From assembly GCA_905221605.1 (NCBI GenBank), contig CAJNDS010001112.1, forward strand, positions 1,433,972 to 1,497,971: a stretch of 64,000 bases of DNA, read 5' to 3'. The notes below the pieces were generated by a model that made no database searches, was not told the origin of the DNA, and worked only from the letters and a program-made list of their open reading frames with translations. Below are positions 9,901 to 18,975 of the stretch, piece after piece. Within the stretch, counting starts at the first letter, position 1. Every line of letters starts with the position of its first letter. This stretch comes from Symbiodinium natans. Taxonomy: Eukaryota; Sar; Dinophyceae; Suessiales; Symbiodiniaceae. A program made the position numbers and the translations under genes.

Positions 9901-10798
9901 CCCGGGTGAAATGCCTTTCAGTGCCTGGCTGTACAATCGGCCTCTTTTCGACGGAGCTAGAAGTAGTTTTCAGCAATGACAGCAATGTCCCACGTGATGG
10001 CGTGACATGCCGAGGGTTGACTGCTTTGCATACATAGTAGCTGAGTGAGCACACTTTTCACTTTTTGGGATACAAAAATCTCTATAGAACTGAACGTGTA
10101 CAGTTTTTTGGGGCTAATGAACTCAGCAACTAAGCATAGGTCATCGGCCCTTCCTGAGGACGAGAGGTCATGCTGCGCTATAAGAACCGAACCGTACAGA
10201 ACCGAGTCCTGGTCTCTGACAAATTGGGACCTGTTTATCCTTGAAGTCCCTAAGCTCCTAAAACCTAAAAAAACCCTAAGCCCTCAGCCCTAAACCCTAA
10301 ACCCTCCTTAGCCGAGAGGGGAAAGAAGAGAAAGCGACCGTGCAAGTCTAAAGTCGCCATCATGATGTGCATTGTCCAACGGCCGTCCGCAGGGATCGAA
10401 GTTCCACCAGGCTTGTGCCGCCAAACTCCACGAACCCCTAAACCGGCAGCAGCCGTGTGACGGCTGCATGGGTACTTGCCAGAGCCCGCCCCTAAACCCT
10501 AAACCCCAAACCCCAAACCCCAAACCCTAAACCCTAAACCCTAAACCCTAAATCCAAAGCGTGGATGGCCATGGTGAAGATCGGAGAAACGATAGAAGAG
10601 TTGACACCAAAACCCTAAGCCCTAAGCCCTAAGCCCTCAACCTTAAACCCTAAACCCTCAACCTTCAACCCTAAACCCTAAACCCTAAACCCTAAACTCT
10701 AAACCCTAAACCCTAAACCCTAAACCCTAAGGGGATGGGCGCTGTCAGAGCCCGGGCTGTGCCCTGTACAGGACGGAACACTGGTGGCCAGTGTCATG
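169..10798 (+). CDS. NHL-type beta-propeller protein gene, multi-exon, partial; LINE inserted in one intron
   Basis: Seven short exons on + read as propeller strands: about 169-213 ([15 protein letters not shown]), 2473-2524 ([12 protein letters not shown]), 4357-about 4406 ([15 protein letters not shown]), about 4630-4690 ([17 protein letters not shown]), 9543-9609 ([13 protein letters not shown]), 9844-9896 ([17 protein letters not shown]) and 10772-10798 (DGTLVASVM). The last three join cleanly: a GC donor at 9610 with AG at 9842-9843, and a GA donor at 9897 with AG at 10770-10771, giving P-x-D-V-A-V-D-x-x-G-N-L-L-V-x-D-x-x-N-x-R-V-x-V-F-x-x-D-G, the NHL repeat pattern. Exons 2 and 3 join through GA-AG. 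NHL propellers are usually protein-interaction scaffolds; the partner here is unknown. The introns hold telomeric tracts, a family D element and the LINE at 4744-9322. The link between the first four exons and the last three is inferred. Start and stop were not found. Confidence 0.55.
931..1117. repeat. TTTAGGG tract, about 26 units
   Basis: Imperfect at its left end (TCTAGGG, TTAGCG) and exact from 1005 on. Confidence 0.95.
1198..1267. repeat. CCCTAAA tract
   Basis: About ten units, opposite orientation to its neighbour 80 bases away. Confidence 0.95.
1352..1556. mobile_element. Family A foldback element, invaded by a family B-like element
   Basis: Ends TTGGGATGTCCCCCTTA and AAAATCCCAA. 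The centre (about 1404-1502) is family B-like (GAATATACC...GGATCCCTATA...GCTCTTTGGGTAG). Confidence 0.65.
1693..1886. repeat. CCCTAAA tract with an embedded CCCTATA array
   Basis: CCCTATA repeats at about 1799-1848 and again at 1856-1868 inside CCCTAAA, showing spread of a variant heptamer. Confidence 0.95.
2366..2464. repeat. CCCTAAA tract
   Basis: Ends nine bases before an NHL exon acceptor. Confidence 0.95.
2552..2664. repeat. TTTAGGG/TTTGGGG mixed tract
   Basis: A block of four TTTGGGG-type units sits between TTTAGGG blocks. Confidence 0.9.
2868..2917. repeat. CCCAATT heptamer array
   Basis: Seven units of a 7-base variant next to CCCTAAA-type repeats. Confidence 0.9.
3050..3178. mobile_element. 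Family F-like element, degraded
   Basis: AATTAAGGAATATACCCTAA, GGATCCTTATTATGAATTAG and GGGGTTTATGGAAGGTCTGG match the F interior and right end. Confidence 0.5.
3282..3396. mobile_element. Family A element, 3' arm replaced by TTTAGGG
   Basis: The left arm is intact (TTGGGATGTTCCCCCTTAGA). After the central CCCTATTGA the sequence switches to four TTTAGGG units and then TCCCAAC. Confidence 0.65.
4199..4309. repeat. CCCTAAA tract in an NHL gene intron
   Basis: About 15 exact units between NHL exons 2 and 3. Confidence 0.95.
4545..4611. repeat. CCCTAAA tract with CCCTACA units
   Basis: Precedes NHL exon 4. Confidence 0.9.
4718..4743. mobile_element. Family B element, left piece (interrupted by LINE)
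   Basis: CAAAGAGCCCAATACCCCTT, identical to the start of the copies at 49914 and 55662. Confidence 0.75.
4736..4743. repeat. Target-site duplication, 5' copy (TTAATTAA)
   Basis: TTAATTAA directly precedes the telomeric repeats at the LINE's 5' edge. Intact family B copies read CCCCTTAATTAAGGAATATA at this point, so the octamer is target sequence. Confidence 0.8.
4826..5887 (+). CDS. LINE ORF1 protein (coiled coil plus RNA-binding-like domain)
   Basis: 353 codons from the ATG at 4826 to TGA at 5885-5887. The frame is open upstream to 4760, but with only GTG as a start. An acidic N-terminus with an S-P-S-P patch is followed by a hydrophobic heptad stretch (residues about 60-130, [20 protein letters not shown]), a proline-rich hinge, and a basic C-terminal half containing [19 protein letters not shown] and [12 protein letters not shown]. 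This is the layout of L1-type ORF1 RNA chaperones (coiled coil then RRM-like fold), although I see no zinc knuckle. ORF1 is in the same frame as ORF2, separated only by this TGA and four sense codons, so translational readthrough would fuse them. Confidence 0.75.
   Translation: MEVPIVSDSDDEMALAERPGVVVKRERSPSPAPDVLLDRMLNQRAEASLANPASVPLWVERIERNIGGQLGQLTEAIAGFHTTVGGMDRRLLALEERPPPTDPRVDRLVEQMEGIQRQLQSGHPAASRAYQHEPPGDAADPPPGLRNYMGVPQGQDKNFSHLVLGGWPLDTPRGVLDADAWSFIRTWQVADAEQVDKVVVYGRRAQVAHVLLKTMPYEEAKERYYRLREAYNEKYQCQPGDLLWLSPSKPLAARLRNKATKAARDKLELLCGGNQVAKDSVDTDWGKQIVWLRDTRVAAGNAASLLAATGSRVVVRRWRAEQGEDMLFHFNVSAIASILESPEGEVETNLQTD
5900..9232 (+). CDS. LINE ORF2: APE endonuclease plus reverse transcriptase
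   Basis: About 1110 residues. The endonuclease has SWNIQG (near 14), LLQEVG (near 37), TSVHFPH (near 127), GDWN (near 163), FDYFFVSP (near 210) and GSDH (near 237), the expected N, E, H, D/N and SDH catalytic positions. The reverse transcriptase has [29 protein letters not shown] (near 582), [12 protein letters not shown] and [10 protein letters not shown] (near 683, the YxDD box), then NVKKSR. A C-terminal [10 protein letters not shown] segment matches the tail motif of many LINE ORF2s. There is no internal stop or frameshift. No ATG lies near the beginning; the first frame-compatible triplet is GTG at 5900, 12 bases after the ORF1 stop, so ORF2 is probably made by readthrough or reinitiation. 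Confidence 0.92.
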   Translation: MSHNVVDTLVYISWNIQGKSLFKFGAWSELTFCAPDVLLLQEVGGFGDLQAIAGSVPGPLKEVRLGSEFHAGLGGYTILGSSTTSSYLAQVIAVHEDYLDHVIDTYQGDRFIAARVMTKAGVKVWLTSVHFPHSDNDMEQFERACVELTQFLRGRFRDNVVLAGDWNASVGGHRALLLDATLSSLQYVPYRPGVPTRFGPCSSTEFDYFFVSPSYHHLIRVGSIAAVVDNPQARRELGSDHSAVALHFDIKRRHKHRRYRKRNKCGSYMVASDKLAEYVATGCFHLQDMNVTQQWERFLAVSNEVLVRTPTLKYCDPVEIKQLCKQRQVTQDPEIRASIARVILSKRCEAKRSWWRDLEERASKGDAAAIRYIRQRTKAPASSAAFVRESGGREGAAQAVRERMSSLFQASDPQEVSESVNTVVEQLLTKGSQYFHNPITTQEVLDAVFKVKLGRSSGLSGISGEFYKALVQHQDGLEALRTHFDLLLRTGDKPLDYQQSYVCLIPKLQAVAKAADLRPINLLETVHKIYTTILGHRISAPWQFPRHQLGGSKGCQVLDALFCTASYFDKESVMKRYSLWFNTDIEAAFDSVSHIAIAKYLQDKTPEHLSLEAARLLQLSTDMVLHFEYAGEQFSIKQTRGIPQGGTHSSLLFSVLLGSLLDELARKWAADGECNLHGVFLWSYIDDLLVCFRDWPQALRLTEQLQLALSTLGLRVNVKKSRFVSHPSALAVPRDTFPANSLPCQCQWEDKAVFLRKTFQHWEVMDQSTGNKLVQHSIASCNLALQELRPLIKCHFWGEPVRGLQFLNRYVASRFLWYAPLIDPTCNNIQRLRVAQNLAMIHLYKLGIPEDAPFEEAMVLQVLRKRVAYSILDVNRHFSWAHQLLIRKWGYLGHLVRRPCSHLARAALFNGVRDFCSGKIGPWRSHVQWLYQTAVNFFGGVKRAVTPECLTLVEDALTTWAQDRDGWKTAAGRFLQEDLLPHAYVYPTNWTRWQSPYKMNVPWLRSVYLVPASESGHHSDFLAVWVDREEGVMQYRVGEIITDAALADMVSHVAMIAEFICLHLLVSEDLADGYLQVFRRVHYEFLHQGKVVLFEYVPQAFIARVRHLSQ
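9233..9322 (+). other. LINE 3' UTR and tail
   Basis: After the ORF2 stop come about 75 bases with two similar segments (GGCAGCGCCCTCAGCATTCC and GGCAACGCCCTCAGTCCGG), then five A residues and GGGTTTAGGG. The A-run/telomere junction AAAAAGGGTTTAGGG recurs elsewhere in the window. Confidence 0.7.
9323..9330. repeat. Target-site duplication, 3' copy (TTAATTAA)
   Basis: Repeats the octamer at 4736-4743 and is followed by GGAATATACC, the expected continuation of the interrupted family B element. Confidence 0.8.
9323..9412. mobile_element. Family B element, right piece
   Basis: TTAATTAAGGAATATACC...AAGGGATATTGGGCTCTTTG. Joined to 4718-4743 with one TTAATTAA removed it makes a complete foldback element. 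Confidence 0.75.
10033..10134. mobile_element. Family D foldback element in an NHL gene intron
   Basis: Family D: inverted ends CTTAGTAGCTGA/TCAGCAACTAAG and internal GTACACTTT...GAACTGAAAGTGTACA. Flanked by CATA on both sides. Confidence 0.75.
10604..10732. repeat. CCCTAAA tract with CCCTAAG/CCCTCAA variants
   Basis: Variant units cluster at the left, exact units at the right. Confidence 0.9.
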
Positions 10799-10831
10799 GA
10801 GGGTTTCTTCAAGGCCTGATTCCTGAAAGTT

Positions 10832-10954
10832 TACTACCCTTTTGCTTAAGAACAACCCAAAACACCTTCAAGAATACAAAATACTCTTCCTTATTAAGGG
10901 GGATATAGGGATGATTCTTTTTTTGTTCTTTTGGGTTTCTTAAGCAAATAGTAG
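10832..10954. mobile_element. Family C foldback element
   Basis: Family C has inverted ends CTACTATTTGCTTAAGAACC...GGTTCTTAAGCAAATAGTAG and GGAAGAATAT-like interiors. This copy ends TTTCTTAAGCAAATAGTAG. Confidence 0.75.
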
Positions 10955-11599
10955 TTTAGGGTTTGGCGTTTAGGCGAGGGTCTAGGGTTTCGGGTTTAGA
11001 GCGCCGAGTCGGCGGATGTCGGGCGATGTTCGGGTTTTGGGGATGCGGAGCTTCCTCTGGCAGGGTTTAGGGTTTAGGGTTTAGGGTTTGGCTTTTGAGA
11101 GCATTTGTCGCCCACGTTCTCCACTTCTTCACTGCGTCTTCTAGGGGTTACCGAAGCTACCGCCTCACCCCGCCGCTACCTTCCCAATCTTCTCGGTTGA
11201 CCTAGTTGAATGCATGGCCACGGCGTGTTGCTGGGTTTTGTGGGTTGCTGTGCGGTGTCTGGGCCTTAGCAGAAGGGGGGGAGGCATTGCTGTTAAGTAG
11301 CGAAATGCTCCTGCGCGCATTGTTTATGGCAGTTCAATGTAGGCTTTGAGCACGCTTCTGCAGCCCAAAGTTAAGTAGCATCCGCGAGGACAAGGGCAAC
11401 ACCTTCAGCTACCTTGCGTGCAATCATGCTGCTTGGCGGAACCGACCCTAGACCCTCCAAACCCTGTGAACCCCTCCTGACGACGCCGAACAAGCCTAAC
11501 ATGCCTATTCACCCCTACCCTAAACCCTAAACCCTAAAACTCCTAAATAATCCCCGAATATGGTCAAGGAGTTGCTCAGCAGTTGGGCTTCTGATAGTC

Positions 11600-11805
11600 A
11601 TAAACCCTAAACCCTAAACCCTAAACCCTAAACCCTAAACCCTTAACCCTAAACCCTAAACCCTAAACCCTAAATTGGCCAAACCTCCTGAGATCGCTGA
11701 AAAAGCGACCTTCGATGAATCCCCACGTACATTGGTTGATGTCTTCAAGACCATATACTATGGTTTAGGGTTTAGGGTTTAGGGTTTAGGGTTTAGGGTT
11801 TAGGG
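11600..11805. repeat. Two opposed tracts flanking a possible exon
   Basis: CCCTAAA at 11600-11673 and TTTAGGG at 11763-11805, converging on the coding-like island 11684-11752. Confidence 0.9.
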
Positions 11806-11807
11806 CA

Positions 11808-11935
11808 ATACTACTATTTGCTTAAGAACCCCAGAAGAATATAGATAGTTAATCCCTATAGTACCCTTAATACGGAAGAATATATATATATATATATATT
11901 TTTTTTTGGGGGGGCTTCTTAAGCAATTGGTAGTA
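11808..11935. mobile_element. Family C element with (TA)n
   Basis: Inverted ends ATACTACTATTTGCTTAAG/CTTAAGCAATTGGTAGTAT; a (TA)9-10 and T-run expansion sits inside. It abuts a telomeric tract at 11763-11805. Confidence 0.75.
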
Positions 11936-12175
11936 TAGTATGACACGCTGGGTTCCTTGACCGAGTACGAGCTATCTTCTCATGATGAACCCTAAACCCT
12001 AAACCCTAAACCCTAAACCCTAAACCCTGCTTTGTTTACTACTGCTCGCAGAAAGGGAGGGTCTAGCGGGCCCACCCCAAGCTCGGGCGCCCAGAGTTCA
12101 GGTTTTGGTTGAAGGGGGTTTAGGGCTTGCTGGACGGGGCATCGTGAGGGCAGACTTGAGGAAGCCTGTTGGAAA

Positions 12176-12275
12176 GGGTTTAGTAACTTGTAACCTTTTC
12201 GAGGTCTGATATTCCCTTTGTATTCCCAAAGGTTAACCTTTCGTTCCTCTAGGATACTGGACAACGAAGTTGTTT
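12176..12275. mobile_element. Family H element
   Basis: GTAACCTTTTCGAGG...AAAGGTTAACCTTTCG...GATACTGGACAACGAAG. Family H is recognised by GTAACCTTTAACCTTTTTGG and AAGGTTAACCTTTAG. Confidence 0.6.
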
Positions 12276-13361
12276 TTCGACACAAGAAACCCGAAGACTC
12301 CGATCTCCTTAATCAAGGACTGTGACAGTCCTTAAGTCAAATTAGGAATTCTTTCGTAATTCTTAGGAAGACTTCCCTCAATCACGGGATTTTGGGGTGT
12401 ATGGATTCAACCGAACCCGAAGCCCAATGTTACACCCCAAGCCCGAGGGAACATCAGCGGGGAGCCAGGACACTGGACACATTGCCATCTCCAACAACGA
12501 TGAGCACCGGCATCCCGCCTGAACCGAAGCCCTAAACCCTAAACTCTACAACCCCCCTAAACTTTCGGGCAGTTCTCTAAATTGAGTTCCCTTGTTGGGT
12601 CCCCATGTAGTACGGCGCCGTACAAGAAGTACCGCCCGACAGAGACCCAGATTGGGGGTTTAGGGTTTAGGGTTTAGGGTTCAGGGTTTGGGGTTTGGGG
12701 TTTACGGGTTCTGGGTGTTTGTGGTCAAGAAGACGTCCCATGAATTCTGCGAAGCCGTGCACTTCGTCTGGGGAGTGGTGCTGCAATAGCAACAGCCCTT
12801 TGTGCACTTTGTAGTGTTAGCACACACCTTCTTGGGCCTGAGCCCTATAGTCTTCATGACGAGTACCCGAAACCCTTTTGGAAACGACTGCTTCGTTCTT
12901 TCTTATCGCAAAACCGTCGTGTCTGCAGTGCTGCTGGCAAACACCCTAAAACCCTAAGCCCCCAACCCGAACAGCTTAAGCCCTTGCGTAAGCCCCTGAA
13001 GGTTGAGATACCCTGAAGTCTGAACCAACCCTAAACCCTAAACCCGAAGCCCGGAAATCGGGCCTCATCCTCCTTTTGCGACGAGGGTGGCGGTCCTTGC
13101 GCCGCCATGAGGTAGCCCAACTGAGCAGGCCACTTGGGGTTCAGGTTTCATACTTAGGGACTGGGTAGGCTTTTGGGCTAGGGAATTCAGCCCCTAAGAC
13201 ACCCTAACGCCCTAGGTTCTTCTTCAAGTCAGGATTTAGGGCTTAGGTGCCTCAGCCGGGCAGACAGCCAAAGTTGCAAAAAGGGCTTGGGAGGGCCATT
13301 TGCGGGTTGAAGGCTTGAGGGGCTTTTGGGTTGAGCGCTTAGAGCCCCAAAAAAGTCTTGT

Positions 13362-13605
13362 TTTAGGGTTTAGGGTTTAGGGTTTAGGGTTTAGGGGTTA
13401 GGGGTTAGGGGTTAGGGGTTCAAGAATGGAGATGCTCGACCAGCTCGAATCCTCACAACCTTCCAGAAACAGCCTCGGCTAGGTGGTCGGCAGATGGCTC
13501 CACGCAGCTCTTTGGAGGGTTTAGGGTTTAGGGTTTAGGGTGTAGGGTTTAGGGTTTAGGGTTTAGGGTTTAGGGCTTAGGGTTTTAGGGTTTAGGGTTT
13601 AGGGT
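13362..13605. repeat. TTTAGGG tracts with GGGGTTA block
   Basis: 13362-13412 and 13516-13605, separated by 100 bases of unique sequence. Confidence 0.9.
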
Positions 13606-14267
13606 CTGAGACCTGCCAGATCGAGCTGAGCTGGGTTCAGGGGCGTTCCCACCCGAAGTACAATGTAAACAGCAGTGAAGCAGTGGAAAGATTCTGGTCT
13701 ACTAGAGCAGCTAGGCCGGGCGTGAACCCCTGTACCATGCGACGGAGCACCTGCAAGGAGTGCAGGGCTGGTGGCTTCCAGGGGCATGTTAGAAGCGCTA
13801 CGTAAGTATCCTTTACGAGTTCTTATTCGAGATTTAGGGAATGAGGTACCTTATGTGGACCCCCAAATTCATGTTTAGGGTACCCACAAGAGGGACCATG
13901 AAAGAAAACCCGGACTCCTGTGAAGCCTCTCCCCTAGCGCGCATGTCAGTACAGCCAGCGGCTCCCAAGCCAGGCACATTGCAATCGCACCACTCATCCG
14001 CTTGCAGTGCGGTTGGGGTCCCACGACCTGCTGTAGAAAGCCTCTCCTGCAGTTAGGGCTTAGGGTTTAGGGTTTAGGGTTTGGTTTTGTGTTGTTGGAG
14101 GGGCTCTCTATGGCTTCAAAGTGGGAGTTTTAAAGTATCAAAAGGGGGCTGGAAGTGCCAATGAGCATGCCGGGCCACAGCCTCTCTGAGTCAAGCGGAC
14201 GCCGTGGAGCCGACTGGGGGCCGAGAGAGGAGGTCGGGCTTGCAGGGTTTAGGGTTTAGGAATGACT

Positions 14268-14370
14268 TGGTAGCTCAGAGGTACCCTTTTCAGTGCCCTT
14301 ATACAGCAACCAACCCCAAGAAGGGTACCCTGATCATAAAATGGCTGCTGGGCTGCCAAGATGAAGGTGT
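14268..14370. mobile_element. Family G foldback element
   Basis: CTTGGTAGCTCAGAGGTACC...GGCTGCTGGGCTGCCAAG, with CCAACCCC and GGGTACCCT inside. Confidence 0.65.
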
Positions 14371-14710
14371 GCCGTTGATCAGGACGCTGTGGGTAGGCCG
14401 GATGGGCGCTGTATGATTTTTGGGCATTTGCTCCAGCATAACAGGGGTCGGATCTCGGGTACGCCCTTGCCTGGCCCTGCCCTAAACCCAACACCCTAAA
14501 TTCTTCACAGACCTGCGCCCCGAAGCACGAGATGCTGATAGAGCATCCCCAAGCCCCGAACTCTGCGGTGTGTGCTCCCCCAGGAATCGGGGCTGAAAGC
14601 CCTCTCCAAACCTGAAAAACCTCACTGAGGTGCTGATCGCTGCATGCCAGCAGGTGCCCGGCCGGCACGACATGCGCAGAACCAGCTCGGCTTCAGTTGC
14701 AGACGGGCTT

Positions 14711-14812
14711 TGGGATGTTCCCCCTTATACTAACAGTGCTTAATTGGGATTGTATTAATAGGGGGACTAGAATCCCTTTTGAGGCCTATTAGTATAAGGG
14801 GGAACATCCCAA
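14711..14812. mobile_element. Family A foldback element (reference copy) with 8-bp target duplication
   Basis: Family A is about 90-120 bp with inverted ends TTGGGATGTTCCCCCTTATA...AAGGGGGAACATCCCAA and subterminal CTAACAGTCCTTAA/TTAAGGACTGTTAG. This copy is flanked by GACGGGCT on both sides, overlapping its first base. An 8-bp duplication fits hAT-like transposition, but the element is non-coding. Confidence 0.8.
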
Positions 14813-15189
14813 GACGGGCTTTCAAACTCGCCTCACGTGGCACTTGTAGATTACTGACTTAGCTACCTACCGCTCAGCACACAGCATGCCTGTTTCCCAC
14901 TTCTTCAAGAACCCTAAGCCCTAAACCCTAAACCCTAAACTCTAAACCCTAAACCCTAAGCCCTCCAAGACGCCCGGAGAAGCTGAGTCGGCGGCTTTGC
15001 GCCCTTGGTGGCCCCCGGGGTCATGGCCCGGGGTCATGGCCCTGCGCTCGCTCGCTTGATACCCTAAACCCTAAACCCCAAACCCCAAACCCTAAACCCC
15101 AAACCCTAATTCCCCCGGGAGGTCAAAATCACGGTGGCTGAAAGCACCGGGAGTTCCACGCTCATCTTCCAAGCAGCCGGGGAGCCAAG

Positions 15190-15292
15190 GGGTTTAGGGT
15201 TTAGGGTTTAGGGTTAGTGTTTAGGGTTTAGGGTTTAGGGTTGAGGGTTTAGGGTTTAGGGTTTTGGGTTTAGGGTTTAGGGTTCAGGGGAC
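15190..15292. repeat. TTTAGGG tract
   Basis: Degenerate units (TTAGTG, TTGAGGG, TTTTGGG) among exact ones. Confidence 0.9.
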
Positions 15293-15916
15293 AGTAGTTG
15301 GGGTGTTAAGGTTGGGCCTCAGGGGTGGTACAGATTTGGAACCACTGCCTCTTGCCCAGATCGTCGAAACTAGCTCGACTCAGGAACACATCTTAAGCCA
15401 CAAGAAAGAGCCCCCCCCAAGGCCTTGGAACCTTCCTCAAGCAAGCTATTGTTGTAGATTTGGGCACGCAGGTTTATGGCACAAAGCAGTGGGTAAAACC
15501 GGGTAAGACTGAAAGGCCCTTAGCATCCCTAAACCCTCAAACCCAAACCCCAAACCCTAAACCATACTCTGAACGGACTTTGTTTTTGGTGGTTTGTGAG
15601 TGTTTTCAGGGTTTAGGGCTCGGGTTCCCCAGCAAGCTTGCCCGCTTGAAAGTAAGGGTTTCAAGGTGCAGCTGGCGCAGCAGGCGGCACCAGCCAGCCG
15701 CACCGAGACAGGCAGAGGGTTGAGGGAAGTAGCCCTCAACCCTGAACCCTGAACCCTGAACCTTCTACCCTAAGCCCGAAACCCTAAACCCATTGTTTTT
15801 TCTTGGCGGTGGGGGGAGTGGGGGGGGGGAGGGTAGGGGGAGGGGGGGGGGGATCTCTTTTGGTTTTTTGGGGGTCGTCGCACTGCCTGCTTTTGGGGTA
15901 GATTTTAGGATTTAGG

Positions 15917-16026
15917 GGGTGTTCCCCCTTACACTAACAGTTCTTAATGGGGATAATAATCGGGAAGGGGGGGGGGGGGTACGAATCCCTATATGAAGGA
16001 CTGTCAGTTTAAAGGGACCGTCCCAA
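15917..16026. mobile_element. Family A element, diverged
   Basis: GTTCCCCCTTACACTAACAG left arm, GGACTGTCAGTTTAAAGGG right arm, with a G-run in the centre; flanks ATTTAGGG/GTTTTAGG are imperfect. Confidence 0.65.
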
Positions 16027-16784
16027 GTTTTAGGGTTTCAGGGTTTCTAAACCCTATGCCCTAAGCCCTAAGCCCTAAGCCCCAAACCGTCTAAACCCTA
16101 AACCCTAAGCCCTAAACACGAAACCCCTAAAGTTACATATATATATATATATATATCTTGCAGAATATGTAGTATAGAGCCGACAATGCAATATACTGGT
16201 ACGACATAGAGTAGAAGTCAAAATAAGACACAACATGCAGATGTAATACAAGTGCATGTCTTGCGTTTCGGCGGCTGCTGCTCTCAAGCTTTAATTCGCT
16301 GCCCAACATAGCTGACATAGCTTTGCATGCTTTGATGAACGCAGCGTCTCGCTCCGAGAGCGGAGACGCTGCGTAGTTGGCCATAATAAAACCTAGAATT
16401 CGATGATGTCCAAAGGGACGTGGAGCTGCATGCCCCCATGCAGCATGCGGACAGACTGGTCCGACAGCGCCGGGGCTTTATTTTGAGACCCGGTTGTCCA
16501 GCTTTCCTGCCTTGCCAGTAGAGGGCCTTGTGAGAACCCGTGCCGAGCAGTTGCGCACCCCGAAGCGAACAAGCTCAGCAAGCCATTGCCCCCCAAGAGG
16601 TAGGTTTAGGGTTTAGGGCCGTGCAGCCTCATACTCGCCAAGCTGCTGCAACTCTGCAAGGCAACAGGCAAGAGCCAAAACTCAGCGAGGCCGATGTCCC
16701 GTGGCTCCCGGGAAGCTTAAGGGCATTTGAGACTCCAAGACGGGGCGTAGGATTCTGAAAGGTCCAGGCGTTAGTGATTGAAAA

Positions 16785-16920
16785 GTTGTTCAAGAAGGAC
16801 TTCAACTAGGAAGGCCCTTGGAATATTTTGTATTTTCCCTTGTTGGGTTTTGAAAGGGTTCTATTCAGGAATCTTTCTCAGAGGGTTTCAAGGGCCATCC
16901 TCCTAGTCAAGTTCCAAGTT
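16785..16920. mobile_element. Family J element
   Basis: GGACTTCAACTAGGAAGGCC at left and GGGCCATCCTCCTAGTCAAG at right form an imperfect inverted pair; AAGGGTTCTATTCAGGAAT inside. Confidence 0.5.
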
Positions 16921-16927
16921 CTGTGAT

Positions 16928-17226
16928 CCCAGATCTTCCGAAACCCCTTAATTCAGGTAAATACCCGAATATGTACCAAGGATCCTTATTATGAATTCGG
17001 GTATTAATTAAGGTATATACCCGAATGTTTACTATTTTTACTAAGGATCCTTATTATGAATTAGGGTATTAATTAAGGTATATACCCTAATTTTTACTAT
17101 TTACTAAGGATCCTTATTGTGAATTAGGGTATTAATTAAGGTATATACCCTAGTTTTTTTTACTATTTTACTAAGGATCCTTATTGTGAATTAGGGGATT
17201 AAGGGGGGTTTCGGAAGATCTGAGAT
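16928..17226. mobile_element. Family F element expanded by an internal tandem repeat
   Basis: Inverted ends CCCAGATCTTCCGAAACCCC/GGGTTTCGGAAGATCTGAG. The interior repeats a unit of about 65 bp four times; GGATCC occurs at 16980, 17045, 17108 and 17175. Other F copies are about 110 bp with a single unit. Confidence 0.8.
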
Positions 17227-18654
17227 CATGCCAAAGGTCCAGGGACCGAGCACTTCGGCCTACGAACTGCCCCTCGTCCGCTGCGGCCGGTCGTGGCTCG
17301 CGTTTTGTGGGCTTTGGAGTTGGAGAGAGAACCCTAAACCCTAAACCCTACACCCTTAGAGAGAAAGCGCTCTTGGGGCTCCTCTTCAGCGCTGCGTTAC
17401 GCCCACAATTCAGCATCGCTCATGCCAAGAATCATAGTCCACCCCACCCACCCCCCCCCCCCCCCCCCTAGGGTTTAGGGTTTAGGGTTTTGGGTTTTGG
17501 GGTTTGGGTTTAGGGGCCCTCAAGCCTTAAAACATGGAACTCTTAAGCCCTAAACTCTAAAGAGGCTGTCCGAGCTGGCCCCACGGTGGAGTGCTGGTCC
17601 AGAGGCGGCAGGGCACCTGGACGCCGAAGCGATCGAAGCTCGTTTAGGGTTTAGGGTTTAGGGTTTAGGAGTTGTTGCTATTGGTTGTGGGGTTTCGGGT
17701 TTGGGGTTTAGGGTTTTAGAAAAGAGGGTGTAGGGTTTGGGGTTGAGCCAGCTAGGTGGGGGCGAACAAAGGAATCCAAAAACCTAAGACCCCTGAAGCC
17801 TCCTCCCCACCCCCACACCCTCTTCTATAGATCTTCACGGTGTAGTGTCGGGGCGGCTGCGTTATGTTCTTTTTTTTTTTTGGGGGGGGGGGGAGGTGGC
17901 CCCTGTGGTTCATGGCCTGAGGAAACTGCATTGGACGTGGCGAAGCTGGACAAGGAGGATCTGCGCGAGCCGCCCTGCTCATCCTATACCCTGAACCCTA
18001 AACCCTGCTGCATGCGTTGCTTGAAGGGTTCTGGGGGTTCTGAGGTGTTTCAAGAGGGGACCGCTCATTTGCATTTACTTGCCCCCCAAAATGCCCGGGT
18101 ATTACGGTGTTCCCATGTTTGAAAAAAACCTCATGGACAGCCCCCAAACCCCGCTGTCAAAAATGGCTCGGTGTTGCTTGGGGTCTACATGAACGGCTAG
18201 ATCTAAAGTACGTATTGCGGATGACCAAAGTGTGAAACCCTAAACCCTATAACACCACCGAGCTCTGAAGGGGGTTCTTTTTATGGTCTGAAAGGAACAT
18301 GCCTTGATAAAGGGGCATTGGAGGCCCTAACCCTAAAAAACCCTCTCAGGCTGGGCCTCACCATGGCGGAGCGATCACGTGTGTTGCAGTGGTCCGCGTC
18401 TCTCTCCTCGCTTCCGCAGACATGCCAGGCGCTGGTGTAGGGAGTCTTCTAAGTTTGGGGTTTGGGGGGCTTGAGGGTTCAGGTTTAGGGTTTAAGGGTT
18501 TAAAGGTTCAGGACTTTTCACCTCTAGCGCCAGAGGCCTGGATGCAAAAAGAGGGCTTTCAAGGTTCAGGGCTGGTAAAGGTATAGGGCTTCATGCGGCC
18601 TTCCTTGACCCCATAGGCTCGGGCCTAGGGTTGCAGGCCAGCCCGTAACCCTAA

Positions 18655-18771
18655 ACTTAACCCTTCAACCCTAAACCTTGAACCCTAAACCCTAAACCCT
18701 AAACCCTAAACCCTAAACCCTAAACCCTAAACCCTAAACCCTAAACCCTAAACCCTAAACCCTAAACCCTA
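18655..18771. repeat. CCCTAAA tract
   Basis: About 13 exact units after a degenerate start. Confidence 0.95.
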
Positions 18772-18897
18772 TGCAGCGGAAACGAAACCCAAAAACCGCT
18801 CCCTGCAGGTCCCTGCCGTGCCAGCGCCACCCCCTGTCTTAGACCGGCACACCTCAGACCTGCCTCTGACCTTGCACCGTGCCAAGATGCTGGCGTG

Positions 18898-18975
18898 CGG
18901 TTTAGGGTTTAGGGTTTAGGGTTTAGGGTTTAGGGTTTGTAGTTTGTAGGGTTTAGGGTTCAGGGTTTAGGGTCT
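18898..18975. repeat. TTTAGGG tract
   Basis: Directly follows the coding-like island 18804-18898. Confidence 0.9.

Noticed and set aside
10552-10610. Island [16 protein letters not shown] as an NHL exon
   Set aside because: It lies inside the intron between 9896 and 10772, where the direct GA-AG join already gives a perfect NHL repeat ([16 protein letters not shown]).
11880-11900. TATA-like promoter in (TA)n (also 16137 and 44560)
   Set aside because: These are microsatellites in or near foldback elements, and dinoflagellate promoters generally lack TATA boxes.
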